A program made the position numbers and the translations under genes. Below are positions 20,912 to 28,735 of a DNA stretch of 49,483 bases, piece by piece. Position 1 is the stretch's first letter, and the number at the start of each line of letters is the position of its first letter. The DNA lies in assembly GCA_035528715.1 (NCBI GenBank), contig DATKYB010000043.1:1-49483 (forward strand), given 5' to 3'. This DNA comes from Nitrospinota bacterium (GTDB lineage Bacteria; JADFOP01; DATKYB01). Under the pieces are notes generated by a model. That model worked only from the letters and a program-made list of their open reading frames with translations, did not search any database and was not told the DNA's origin.

Positions 20912-21633
20912 CTATTGTTTTATCGGTTCATAAATACCCTTAACAGGCTTTCCATGTGCCTCATCTAACTTCTGCCGTAGCATAAGTGCCCATTCTTCAA
21001 AGACGACTTTGACATGACCCCATTTGCTCATGCCTTTAAAAACTTTGACTTTCAGAGCCCCTCTTCTATCTAACGCGGCAGCAAGCTGTTCATTGGTTAC
21101 TGAGTCGAGGAATTCTGCCTCAAGAGTTGCTTCTCCCACAAATGCATGAACACCTGTTGTAATTTTTTTTACAGTACTAATAACCAAACCAGGTGGTCCA
21201 ATACTTGTGATTGTGTTTAAAGCCGGTTTGCTCGGGACTATATCTGTTATGGCCGTCCGAATTCGAAGCACGCCTGGACCTGGTCTGTCACTATTGGATA
21301 TTCTTTACCCAAGGCTTCCACAAAAGCCTTGTGAAAGGCATCGGCCAGCTCTTTCATCTCATCTGGATTAATCCCTTTATATTGTGCATCCGCTTTAAAA
21401 AAGAAAACGACGCGGTCCATTAAGACCTTATTGTAATTCTTTAAATCGAAACCCTCTTTTTCATAGAGATAATCAACTCCGCTTTGATCAGAATAGCTTT
21501 CAGGACCAGGTTTAAGCTTTGAGTAGTCTGAAAGAAACCCTGAGCCTTGGTATTTATATTCGGAAAATCCTGTGGATGTGGTTAAGGCAAAAACAATACC
21601 TACCAGTAAAACTAACATCCATCGAAACCTCAT
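20912..21633 (-). pseudogene. DUF3313-type exported protein, broken by a one-base frameshift
   Basis: Two overlapping minus-strand frames (21247-21633 and 20912-21271) read as one DUF3313-like protein. The first half has a signal peptide (MRFRWMLVLLVGIVFALTTS) and the family pattern SGFLSDYSKLKPG, then NYNKVLMDRVVFFFKADAQY. It runs to EYPIVTD, then goes out of frame and stops. The second half resumes as PGPGVLRIRTAITDIVPSKP and carries the rest of the domain to the C-terminus. Joining them needs one extra base near 21281-21286, so a one-base deletion (or a sequencing error) is the simplest reading. Function of the family is unknown; members are outer-envelope or periplasmic proteins. It shares a promoter element with the solute-binding protein gene at 21863. 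Confidence 0.75.
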
Positions 21634-21700
21634 TATTTCCTCCTTAATAAGGTTAATATTGTTAAGAATTTTTGAGAATATTTTTCCGTATTCTCAATTA

Positions 21701-21780
21701 ACAATAGTAAATCGAGCAGCCTTTGACAACTCGAGAAAATACTAGTTTTTTCAATAATTTTTATGGTATTTAGTAAAGAT
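21701..21780 (-). promoter_or_regulatory. Promoter and upstream element of the DUF3313 gene
   Basis: On the minus strand: TTGTCA (21724-21729), a 17-base spacer and TATTGT (21701-21706), about 70 bases before the gene start. The 57 bases from the -35 upstream (21724-21780) align without gaps to 22791-22847, upstream of the next minus-strand gene, with about 43 identical positions by hand count. Confidence 0.5.
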
Positions 21781-21862
21781 GAATTTATAAAAAAGGTATC
21801 TTTCTCTTTCTTCCGAATTAAGTGGATAGGATTCTTGTATCTGATGATTTAGACAAAACCCC

Positions 21863-22699
21863 TTATTTTTGGAAGAGCATCGTATAATCTTTTGTATCAG
21901 GTAATCTTTTCAACCAGGACGTTTCTTCGAACCAGCGCTTTGACAAGTTCATGAGGATATTTGTCGCCTTAAGTGTGGTGAGAAGGTTCTCTACCCAATT
22001 AATCAGCAGTGGATCATTCGGAGGCAAAGCAATGCCTATTGGCTCAAAATTGATAGGTGTCTTCACAGTTGCCAGGCCTTTATGCTTATAGCGAAATGCA
22101 GATACCACACAGAAGGGATAATCAGAAACCATGGCGTCAACCTTGCCTTGAATAACGAGGTCCAATGATTCATCCAAGCTCTTTGTGATCACGTGCTTGG
22201 CCTTGGGTACAAATTGCTTGACAAAAACATGGCTGGTAGAACCTTTAAGCACGGCCACAGAAAAATCGGATTTATCTATATCTTTGGTACCTGAAAAAGA
22301 GATAATCGTGTCAACTTTAGCTAGGAGGGCCTTGCCGGAAATAAAATATGGGCCAACAAAGGCCACCTTCAGATTTCGAGTTTGGGTCATGGTCATGTTG
22401 GATAAAATCATGTCTATCTTACCTTCCTGTAGCGCTGGTAGCAGTTTATGAAAGGGAATATTCTCAATCTTAAGCTTTACGCCCATGGCATCGGCCATGA
22501 TTCTGGAAAGATCGACATCAAGACCGATTATTTTTCCATCTTTGGTTTTTACATTGAGCGGAGGTTGGTCGCCGGACATCCCCACTACCAGTTCACCCCT
22601 CTGTAAGATACGATCGATCACTGGTCCAGCTAGGGCTGTGATAGAGAACAGAAATGTTAATGAAAAAACGAAAAAAACAACAAAAACTCCTTTCTTCAT
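21863..22699 (-). CDS. Periplasmic solute-binding protein, SBP_bac_3 (amino-acid type)
   Basis: Extracellular solute-binding protein of the family that serves polar amino-acid ABC transporters. It has a signal peptide (GVFVVFFVFSLTFLFSITAL, then AGP) and family segments ILQRGELVVGMSGDQPPLNV, IIGLDVDLSRIMADAMGVKL, GKIDMILSNMTMTQTRNLKV and VAVLKGSTSHVFV. The C-terminal part includes IGIALPPNDPLLINWVENLL. Length (278 residues) is normal. No permease or ATPase gene is nearby, so it is an orphan receptor, or feeds a transporter coded elsewhere. It could also be a periplasmic sensing protein. Substrate unknown. Confidence 0.82.
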   Translation of the reverse strand: MKKGVFVVFFVFSLTFLFSITALAGPVIDRILQRGELVVGMSGDQPPLNVKTKDGKIIGLDVDLSRIMADAMGVKLKIENIPFHKLLPALQEGKIDMILSNMTMTQTRNLKVAFVGPYFISGKALLAKVDTIISFSGTKDIDKSDFSVAVLKGSTSHVFVKQFVPKAKHVITKSLDESLDLVIQGKVDAMVSDYPFCVVSAFRYKHKGLATVKTPINFEPIGIALPPNDPLLINWVENLLTTLKATNILMNLSKRWFEETSWLKRLPDTKDYTMLFQK

Positions 22700-22768
22700 A
22701 CTCTTTCTCCTTTCTTTTGAGAATGATGGAAAATTGATTAGTTCGCGTTCTATAAAATATAGCCAACA

Positions 22769-22847
22769 TATATATGGTTTAAGTGGATTCTGTCAACTAG
22801 GAAAAATACTAGTATTTTATTGTTTTTTTATGATATATAGTAAAAAT
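22769..22847 (-). promoter_or_regulatory. Promoter and upstream element of the solute-binding protein gene
   Basis: On the minus strand: perfect TTGACA (22791-22796), a 16-base spacer and TATATA (22769-22774), about 70 bases before the gene start. The 57 bases at 22791-22847 repeat the element at 21724-21780. Confidence 0.55.
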
Positions 22848-22929
22848 CGTATTGCCGCTAGAAAATAAAGAAATATTTTTATTTAACCTTTACTTTTTTA
22901 GATAAGAAAAACGAGAGTAAAAAATCTTC

Positions 22930-22957
22930 TTGACTTTCTTTGTAAAGCTACTATATT
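22930..22957 (+). promoter_or_regulatory. Probable promoter of the 144-residue exported protein gene
   Basis: TTGACT (22930-22935), 16-base spacer and TATATT (22952-22957). The 170-base stretch after it up to the gene holds a second GAAAGGAGG-like site near 23010 with no usable reading frame, and an imperfect GCTAGAGGAG / GAGGAGCTAG pair at about 23080-23125. The rest of the 22700-23128 gap is AT-rich and otherwise featureless. Confidence 0.4.
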
Positions 22958-23128
22958 AAAGACTAAATATCGGTTTTAAGATAGAATCTAGAACTTATAA
23001 ATTTTTTTTAGAAAGGAGGGTGTAAGAAGGTAATTTTACGATTATTAGTGTAAGCAAAACTTTGAAAGTAGGTATCATGAGCTAGAGGAGTTTTAGAAGT
23101 ATTAACTTATTAGAGGAGCTAGATTGAT

Positions 23129-23563
23129 ATGAAGTTTCGCTCAATGTTAGTTATACTGGTAGCTATCTTTTTTGTTGTGGGCACAGCATTTGCTGCAGAG
23201 GTAAAAGAGCCTGTTGGAACTGTAACGATTGATTCAAAATCTCTTGCAGCTGGCATTGGTTTTCAATGGGGCGGTGGTGTACTCACCATTGATGGGAAAA
23301 AATATAATTTTAAAGTCAGCGGCCTCAATATTCTTGATATAGGATTTGCAGGTATAAGCGCAGTTGGAGAGGTTTACAATCTTAATAGAGTATCTGATTT
23401 TAGTGGCACATATACAACCGGCGAGATAGGATTTGCTTTGGCTGGCGGTGTTGGTGGTTTGACAATGAAGAATCAAAACGGCGTTGTCATCAACCTGAGC
23501 TCCACCCAGCAGGGTGCCAGACTGACACTTGCAGCTGGAGGTCTCAAAATTACGCTGAAATAA
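23129..23563 (+). CDS. Exported Gly-rich protein of unknown function, 144 aa
   Basis: Small secreted protein. The signal peptide is MKFRSMLVILVAIFFVVGTA with cleavage after AFA. The mature part is Gly-rich and beta-like: FQWGGGVLTIDGKKYNFKVS, GEVYNLNRVSDFSGTY, FALAGGVGGLTMKNQNGVVI and LSSTQQGARLTLAAGGLKIT. I recognise the pattern (NQNGVV, STxQGA, GLKI) from a family of small periplasmic or outer-membrane-associated proteins, but cannot name it. It contains no catalytic motif. It is a single-gene unit with its own promoter and terminator. The signal peptide is close to that of the DUF3313 protein nearby. Confidence 0.7.
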   Translation: MKFRSMLVILVAIFFVVGTAFAAEVKEPVGTVTIDSKSLAAGIGFQWGGGVLTIDGKKYNFKVSGLNILDIGFAGISAVGEVYNLNRVSDFSGTYTTGEIGFALAGGVGGLTMKNQNGVVINLSSTQQGARLTLAAGGLKITLK

Positions 23564-23596
23564 GATAAAAGAGTTAATCTCAATAGAAAAAGTAAT

Positions 23597-23629
23597 AAAA
23601 AGGTCATCGAAAGATGACCTTTTTATTTT
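23597..23629 (+). terminator. Rho-independent terminator
   Basis: Stem AAAAAGGTCATC / GATGACCTTTTT (12 base pairs) with a GAAA tetraloop, followed by ATTTT. It closes the 144-residue exported protein gene. Confidence 0.9.
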
Positions 23630-23783
23630 GCAAGAGATTATCAGGATGAGCTGCAAAAATCATTCTTATCTGCTTTTGTTTCATTTGATACCTAATAAAT
23701 TTTTATCTATACTTCATGCAAAAATTTGTATAAAATCATTTACCCTAACTGAGAAGGTAATATTGTTAAAAAAGGAGTTTATA

Positions 23784-24209
23784 ATGGCAGAGTTGGAATT
23801 CTATGTTGAGTTTTACGGGCATTGGAGAGAAAGCAAAAAAGAACTTATACCACCTCATTTTGGTGTTTTTTGTGTATATGATTGCTCATACCATCCTGAT
23901 AGTGATAGGGTTAAAATTGATAGGTTAATTTATATAGGCGAAGCAGAAAATGTAAGAGAGGGTATTAGTAATCATGAAAAATGGGATGAATGGAAGCAGA
24001 ATATAGGGGATGGAAAAGAACTATGTTTTTCTTTTGGCGCAGTAGATAAAAGTTTCCGCGAGCGTGTCCACGCTGCTTTTGTTTTTCAAAACAACCCACC
24101 ACTCAATGATAAATATAGAAATAGTTTTCCATTTGATAAAACAACGATAACAGCAAGAGGAGGCGTAGAGCTTCTGATAACCGACTTTTCTGTTGAAAGA
24201 ACTTCATAG
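23784..24209 (+). CDS. Divergent GIY-YIG-like small protein, 141 aa
   Basis: The start is ATG 23784, after AAAGGAG. An upstream extension of the frame has no ribosome site. The order of motifs matches the GIY-YIG nuclease fold: GVFCVYD (27-33) in the GIY position, LIYIGEAENV (48-57) in the YIG position, NHE at 63-65, then FVFQNNPPLN (99-108), which looks like the C-terminal PxLN end of the fold. The usual catalytic Arg four residues before the His is Gly60, and the usual metal-binding Glu seems to be His96. So it probably keeps the fold without normal nuclease activity. A related protein sits at 27414-27728. This is my own fold reading and could be wrong. No clear partner gene. Confidence 0.55.
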   Translation: MAELEFYVEFYGHWRESKKELIPPHFGVFCVYDCSYHPDSDRVKIDRLIYIGEAENVREGISNHEKWDEWKQNIGDGKELCFSFGAVDKSFRERVHAAFVFQNNPPLNDKYRNSFPFDKTTITARGGVELLITDFSVERTS

Positions 24210-24263
24210 AATCACCTATATTTTTTTAATTTTCGTTTTAAAAGATGATCGTTAGGACAAGGA

Positions 24264-24743
24264 ATGAAAGAAAAGATTCCTATCACTAAGCAAGGTTTTG
24301 AAAAGCTTCAGGAGGTTCTTAAGCACTTAAAGACCGTTGAGAGAAAAAAGGCTTCAGAGTTAGTTGGTGAGGCTGCCTCTCACGGAGACCTTACAGAGAA
24401 TGCTGAGTATGATGCTGCGAAAGAGCACCAGGCTCGGATAGAACACCGAATTATATCATTAGAGGATCGGCTTGCTAGGGCTGAAGTTATTGATGTATCC
24501 TCTCTTTCAGGAGATAGGGTCGTCTTTGGCGCCAAAGTATTTTTAGAGGACCTCGATACAAGTGATGAGCTCACATATACAATCTTAGGAGAAGATGAGA
24601 CTGATGTCTCTAACAATCGCATTTCCATCAAATCCCCTATTGCAAGAGCCTTGATCGGAAAGAGTGTAGATGATGAGGTAGCTGTTGCTGTTCCTTCGGG
24701 AAAGCGCAGATTTTTAATCCTTGATATAAAGTTTGGCGAATAA
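24264..24743 (+). CDS. greA: Transcription elongation factor GreA
   Basis: Binds RNA polymerase and helps rescue stalled complexes by stimulating cleavage of the nascent RNA. The N-terminal coiled coil carries the signature GDLTENAEYDAAKEHQARIE with the acidic tip residues. The C-terminal FKBP-like domain is VVFGAKVFLEDLDTSDELTY to SIKSPIARALIGKSVDDEV. Length of 159 residues is normal. It is followed at once by an alcohol dehydrogenase gene, with 40 bases between the stop and the preferred start. Confidence 0.95.
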   Translation: MKEKIPITKQGFEKLQEVLKHLKTVERKKASELVGEAASHGDLTENAEYDAAKEHQARIEHRIISLEDRLARAEVIDVSSLSGDRVVFGAKVFLEDLDTSDELTYTILGEDETDVSNNRISIKSPIARALIGKSVDDEVAVAVPSGKRRFLILDIKFGE

Positions 24744-24783
24744 AAAATTAAAACTGAATAATAAGGATATAGCGAGGCTTGTA

Positions 24784-25788
24784 ATGCGGGCAATGATTTT
24801 GAAACAACCCAAACCTATAGAAGAAAGTCCATTATTTTATGAAGATGTAGAAGAGCCGTTTCCAGGAAAAGGCGAGATTAGAATCAAAATCAAGTCCTGC
24901 GGAGTATGTCATACTGATCTTCATACTATTGAGGGAGATCTGTCATTACCCAAGCTCCCCATTATTCCGGGACATCAGATAGTTGGAATTGTTGATAACC
25001 TCGGCTCTGATACTCATCGATTCAAGGCAGGAGAGCGTGTCGGGGTACCCTGGCTTTATTCTACCTGTCAGGATTGTCAGTTTTGTATAAGAGGTTTAGA
25101 AAACCTCTGTGAAAAGGCCTATTTTACAGGGCTTCACAAAGATGGCGGTTATGCTCAATACATAGTGGTACCAGAAGACTTTTCTTATCCTCTACCTGAT
25201 AGATTTCCAGACCTTCAAGCAGCACCTCTTCTTTGCGCTGGTATTATTGGCTACAGGTCATTGAGGCTGAGTGAAATAAAGCCTGGGGAGAAACTTGGCA
25301 TGTATGGTTTTGGAGCATCTGCGCATGTAACCATCCAGGTAGCTCGTTATTTGGGATGTGAGGTTTATGTCTTTACAAGAAGCGCTGAACACAGAAAACA
25401 TGCTGAGGAACGGGGGGCTTTTTGGACAGGCTCTGCTGATGATAAACCACCAGTATTGATGGATAGCAGCATCATTTTTGCTCCCTCTGGAGACCTTGTG
25501 CTCAAAGCTCTTAAGATTTTAAGGAAAGGAGGGACTCTCGCTTTAGCCGGGATTCATATGAGCCCTATACCAAAGATGGATTATCATCTTATTTATGGGG
25601 AGCGGACGATAAGGAGTGTTGCTAATAGCACGAGAGGTGATGCAGAAGAGCTTTTAAAACTTGCAGCAGGGATTCCCCTTCATACAGATATTGAAGTCTT
25701 TCCCTTAAATGAGGCAAACGAAGTTTTAAAGCGCTTAAAAAGGAGTGAAATCAAGGGAGCAGCAGTACTTGAGATTCCTGAAGGATAA
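24784..25788 (+). CDS. Zinc-dependent alcohol dehydrogenase (AdhP-like)
   Basis: Medium-chain dehydrogenase that oxidises alcohols or reduces aldehydes with NAD(P). The catalytic zinc site starts SCGVCHTDLHTIEGD and continues PGHQIVGIVD. The structural zinc lobe has four Cys in CQDCQFCIRGLENLC. The cofactor fold is GEKLGMYGFGASAHVTIQVA with a GxGxxxH-type turn. I chose ATG 24784 (MRAMILKQPKP), which is the usual N-terminus, over TTG 24733 inside greA. Length of 334 residues fits. The substrate is not readable. It may be co-transcribed with greA and converges on the next gene with a 12-base gap. Confidence 0.88.
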   Translation: MRAMILKQPKPIEESPLFYEDVEEPFPGKGEIRIKIKSCGVCHTDLHTIEGDLSLPKLPIIPGHQIVGIVDNLGSDTHRFKAGERVGVPWLYSTCQDCQFCIRGLENLCEKAYFTGLHKDGGYAQYIVVPEDFSYPLPDRFPDLQAAPLLCAGIIGYRSLRLSEIKPGEKLGMYGFGASAHVTIQVARYLGCEVYVFTRSAEHRKHAEERGAFWTGSADDKPPVLMDSSIIFAPSGDLVLKALKILRKGGTLALAGIHMSPIPKMDYHLIYGERTIRSVANSTRGDAEELLKLAAGIPLHTDIEVFPLNEANEVLKRLKRSEIKGAAVLEIPEG

Positions 25789-25800
25789 AACCATTTGTCT

Positions 25801-26643
25801 TTATAGGGCTGATTTTAATATGATGTCACCGATATTACACCCCACATCTTTTGCGCTGCAGTAACACTTGGTCTTAAAGAGGAAGAATATAGGCTTGGTC
25901 TCTTCTGAGAGGGCTTCAAAGTTTCCCTGTCCTTTGCTTATTACAAATTTTGAATTTTTATAGATTTCTAAAAAATCCTTTGAGCAGTACTCCAAAATTG
26001 TACCAGGGGCATCTGAGCCGCTGCTGATAATCTTAGCAACTTTATCCATTTCACAAAAGAGCGCATCTTCTATCAAAGCATCATTGATTATCGGCTCATC
26101 TCTAACTACGTATATGATTTCTTTATTCAATTCTTCGATCAATATTTTATCAAACACCACCTCTCCAGCATTGTCTGCCAGATAGAGGATCTGTGATGTG
26201 CTCGTCAGAGAGTTTTTAAATTTTTCATAGTCGAAAATAGCAAAATCTTTTTTGAGGGTATCATCTATTTCATCGTCAACATTAAAGGAGTTTGGCGTTC
26301 CATAATCGATTACATTACCTGCAATCGATAGTCTTATTGCTGTCAGCAGAGGATCTTTTGACTCTTTAACCTTTTTCTTCAGGTTGGGGTAGAGGTTAAG
26401 AGCAATTTTATTAAATCGATATTTTATTTCTTTGAAGGGGTCCGGGTTTCCTGTAACGTCTCTAACAAGGGCATAGATATCTTTTCCCATTTCAGGTGGC
26501 TTTTGTTCGAGGCTGAAATCTGGAATCATCTGAGAAAGTTTATCGAGAACCTTTTTCTGAGTAACCTCATCCGCGCCTGCAATTTGACTGGCTATAAGGG
26601 CCTGTTTGAAAAAACAGGGTATACACTCTAAATATGTCTTCAT
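25801..26643 (-). CDS. ARMT1-like/DUF89 damage-control phosphatase family protein
   Basis: Metal-dependent family whose studied members are phosphatases acting on damaged or excess phosphometabolites. Motifs are an N-terminal CIPCFFKQAL with a Cys pair, ILYLADNAGEVVFDKILIEE with the metal-binding Asp and Asn, YVVRDEPIINDALIEDA, and ISKGQGNFEAL. The C-terminal KCYCSAKDVGCNIGD adds more Cys residues, typical of the short prokaryotic subgroup. Substrate unknown. A minus-strand TATACT at about 26688 may be its -10. No operon partner. Confidence 0.85.
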   Translation of the reverse strand: MKTYLECIPCFFKQALIASQIAGADEVTQKKVLDKLSQMIPDFSLEQKPPEMGKDIYALVRDVTGNPDPFKEIKYRFNKIALNLYPNLKKKVKESKDPLLTAIRLSIAGNVIDYGTPNSFNVDDEIDDTLKKDFAIFDYEKFKNSLTSTSQILYLADNAGEVVFDKILIEELNKEIIYVVRDEPIINDALIEDALFCEMDKVAKIISSGSDAPGTILEYCSKDFLEIYKNSKFVISKGQGNFEALSEETKPIFFLFKTKCYCSAKDVGCNIGDIILKSAL

Positions 26644-26766
26644 CTAAATCATACAAATCTTAATTTAAAATGGTTTACATTAAGAGGATACTAGTATAAG
26701 AATTTAAACAGCAAAAGCAAGCCTTTTCATTGAATTGACTTTTTTATCTTAGAAATTGAGAATGTT

Positions 26767-27186
26767 TTATTGGGAAGAATTTTGTTCTTGATTGACACGC
26801 CGCTCACACTCATCCAACCATCTTTCTAATTCTTTAAGACTAAAGGGCTTTTTGAAAACCTTACATCCCAGAGTTTCTGCTTTTTTGATATCTTCTTCTG
26901 AAAAATTCCCTGACATGATGGCTGTATTTTCTTTGATTGCCTTGCAGCCCTTTTTTAATTGAAGCTCAAAGAAGTCTATACCTTTCATCCCGGGCATATG
27001 ATTATCAAATATACCTATGTCCCTACATCTTTCTTTACGGTTGCAGCATGAATCGTGGTTATGATAGAGAGGACATATAATCGGAGATTTGTAAAAACTA
27101 ACTTCATAACTCCTTTGTTTAAAAAGTTCCTTTAAGAAGTTTTGTATTCCTAATTCGTCTTCAAGAACGAGACATCTTATCTTCAT
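26767..27186 (-). CDS. Single-domain receiver with a Cys/His-rich insert
   Basis: Response-regulator receiver of 139 residues with no output domain. Conserved sites are E9-D10, phosphoacceptor D61 (IGIFDNHMPGMKG), S92 (AIMSGNF) and K113 (FKKPF). Between beta-2 and beta-3 lies an insert with C38, H42, H44, C47, C48 and C54 (ICPLYHNHDSCCNRKERC), well placed to bind a metal ion or form a disulphide. ATG 27186 follows GGAG and is better than TTG 27198. There is no kinase gene nearby. It may be a redox- or metal-responsive receiver, which is inference. Confidence 0.78.
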   Translation of the reverse strand: MKIRCLVLEDELGIQNFLKELFKQRSYEVSFYKSPIICPLYHNHDSCCNRKERCRDIGIFDNHMPGMKGIDFFELQLKKGCKAIKENTAIMSGNFSEEDIKKAETLGCKVFKKPFSLKELERWLDECERRVNQEQNSSQ

Positions 27187-27413
27187 TTTTTTCTCCAATG
27201 TTTGGATAGTTTTAAGACTTTTTATATCAATTCATAAGCAGAACAAACTTTTCTTAATCAAATTTTTTTTAATAATAATAGTAAGATAGAGACAAGACGA
27301 CAAATAAAGAAAATTTTTTGGAGCAATATTATTTTAAATATAGGTGAAGAGGAAAGATTTTATCCGTTGGCTCAAAAAGAACCAAAAGAGCTGAAAAGGA
27401 TTAAATTTCGTTT

Positions 27414-27728
27414 TTACTTCGGTCCACAGGGAACAAAAACATCACCATCACGAATCTCTTCTTCCATCTTTTTTCGACCTTCCTTATCAAGATTTGGGGT
27501 ATAGTAAACAGCAAATGTGATTATTCCCTCCTTAGAATTTTCTTTCCAGCATTCCAGCCTTTCGTGGTTTTGGGCGCTACTCTTTACCTTATCTGATTCA
27601 TCAACATCAATAATATAATACCCCCTGTGTTTGAGACAATATACAACAAAGAGACCTGGTTTGTCTTCCATTTGGTCTGGTGAACTTATGGGGCCATCAA
27701 ATCGATACTTCCCAACAGGAAACTTCAT
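27414..27728 (-). CDS. Small divergent GIY-YIG-like protein, 104 aa
   Basis: Function unknown. It resembles the protein at 23784: PGLFVVYC in the GIY position, GYYIIDVDESDKV in the YIG position, and NHERLECWKENS, to be compared with NHEKWDEWKQN there. The usual catalytic Arg is Ser here, and there is no clear metal-binding Glu. It is shorter, lacking the PxLN end. AGGAGGTTCTT before the ATG is a strong ribosome site. Minus-strand TTGATT and TATACT with a 16-base spacer upstream (about 27770-27800) could be its promoter. It probably belongs to the same unnamed subgroup as the 23784 gene. Confidence 0.55.
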   Translation of the reverse strand: MKFPVGKYRFDGPISSPDQMEDKPGLFVVYCLKHRGYYIIDVDESDKVKSSAQNHERLECWKENSKEGIITFAVYYTPNLDKEGRKKMEEEIRDGDVFVPCGPK

Positions 27729-27850
27729 AAGAACCTCCTTTTACTAAATCAATCTTATGATAATAATGGGTTTTAGAACTGACCTATTAGTATAAAAAAT
27801 TACTTGTTAAAATCAAGTATTTTTATTTTACTTTTTACCATAGAAAGAAG

Positions 27851-27876
27851 AAGGTGGGAAGGTTAGTTCCCACCTT
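27851..27876. terminator. Probable terminator hairpin
   Basis: Stem AAGGTGGGAA / TTCCCACCTT with a six-base loop lies just past the stop of the DUF5320-like gene. The T-tract on the minus side is weak (CTTCTTTCT), but the position suits the end of the DUF134-DUF5320 operon. Confidence 0.6.
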
Positions 27877-27878
27877 TT

Positions 27879-28166
27879 CTATTTCTCCTCCTTTTTGAGC
27901 TCTTTTTCTATTTCACCCAGTCTCTTTTCAAGTTCGGCTTTTTCATCCTTTAGGATCTTTAGTTCATACTCAAGGTCTTCTTTTGTAGCTGATGGAGGAG
28001 GGACAGGACCAAAGCTGTATACATGGGAAGCATGGGCCATTCGACCAGTTGAATCTTGGAAAAAAGCATGGGGTCCAAACCCACATAGACAGGGCCCTAC
28101 ATAAGAATAGCCTGAAGGAACTGCTCTAGACCATCTATATCCTAAACCTCTTCCTCTGCCATACAT
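27879..28166 (-). CDS. DUF5320-like small protein
   Basis: Small protein with a Gly/Arg-rich N-terminus (MYGRGRGLGYRWSRAV), a middle with a Cys pair (GPCLCGFGPHAF), and a C-terminal coiled coil (EYELKILKDEKAELEKRLGE). This layout fits DUF5320 proteins, which are often found next to DUF134 regulators and NifX/NafY-like genes. Function unknown. AAAGGAGGTG is a perfect ribosome site. ATG 28166 sits nine bases after it and is better spaced than GTG 28172. It lies 75 bases downstream of the DUF134 gene, in one operon. Confidence 0.72.
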   Translation of the reverse strand: MYGRGRGLGYRWSRAVPSGYSYVGPCLCGFGPHAFFQDSTGRMAHASHVYSFGPVPPPSATKEDLEYELKILKDEKAELEKRLGEIEKELKKEEK

Positions 28167-28241
28167 ATTCACTCACCTCCTTTAGTTTAATATTTAGTTA
28201 TAAAAGACTAGATTTTGCGCTTAAATAGTCATATAAAAGTT

Positions 28242-28718
28242 TTATCTCCATGGAGGACCATGACCTCTTCTTGGGCCTCGGCCTCTCCCAAATCTCCAGC
28301 GGAAGGGTTGACCTTTTCTTATCATACGTATTGATGTATTTTTGCATTCAGGGCATTCTTGGGGGATATTATTTTTGGATTCCATAACCCATCTATTTTC
28401 GCAATCACGACAATAGAAGAACCCTTCAGACATGACATAATTACCGCCTTCGATCTTTAAAAGTTTTCCCTGAACAAGAGATTCTGCTATTTTTCTATGA
28501 GCCTCTTGCAGGATTCTTCCAAAGGTTTGCCTAGAAATCTTCATCATCTTTGCCGCCTCTTCCTGATAAAGACCTTCAAAGTCTGCCAGTCTTATAGCCT
28601 CAAATTCATCAACACTTAGAGTTAGATATTCTGTTTGAGAGATTCTTATACCTCCTGGTCTAAAAGAGGTTAAAATAGGTTTTCCCCATACAAATCTATT
28701 TTTTCTTGGACGTACCAT
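28242..28718 (-). CDS. DUF134 (UPF0251) DNA-binding regulator with C-terminal zinc ribbon
   Basis: Predicted transcription factor. The N-terminal DUF134 region (LTLSVDEFEAIRLADFEGLY, QEEAAKMMKISRQTFGRILQ) is a sigma-70 region 4-like helix-turn-helix. A two-CxxC zinc ribbon follows (FFYCRDCENRW, then ECPECKNTSIRMI), and the tail is Arg/Gly-rich (RWRFGRGRGPRRGHGPP). A ribosome site GAGAGGA precedes the ATG. It probably controls its own operon through the palindrome at 28736-28751, and perhaps the divergent alternative complex III operon. The ligand is unknown, with a metal or redox signal being plausible. Confidence 0.85.
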   Translation of the reverse strand: MVRPRKNRFVWGKPILTSFRPGGIRISQTEYLTLSVDEFEAIRLADFEGLYQEEAAKMMKISRQTFGRILQEAHRKIAESLVQGKLLKIEGGNYVMSEGFFYCRDCENRWVMESKNNIPQECPECKNTSIRMIRKGQPFRWRFGRGRGPRRGHGPPWR

Positions 28719-28735
28719 TGAATCCTCTCTTTATA

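Noticed and set aside
23628-23783. A 52-residue extension of the GIY-YIG-like protein
   Set aside because: It begins within the preceding terminator region, while ATG 23784 has AAAGGAG upstream.
24733-24783. An N-terminal extension of the alcohol dehydrogenase overlapping greA
   Set aside because: The usual family N-terminus begins at ATG 24784, and the extension has a TTG start without a ribosome site.
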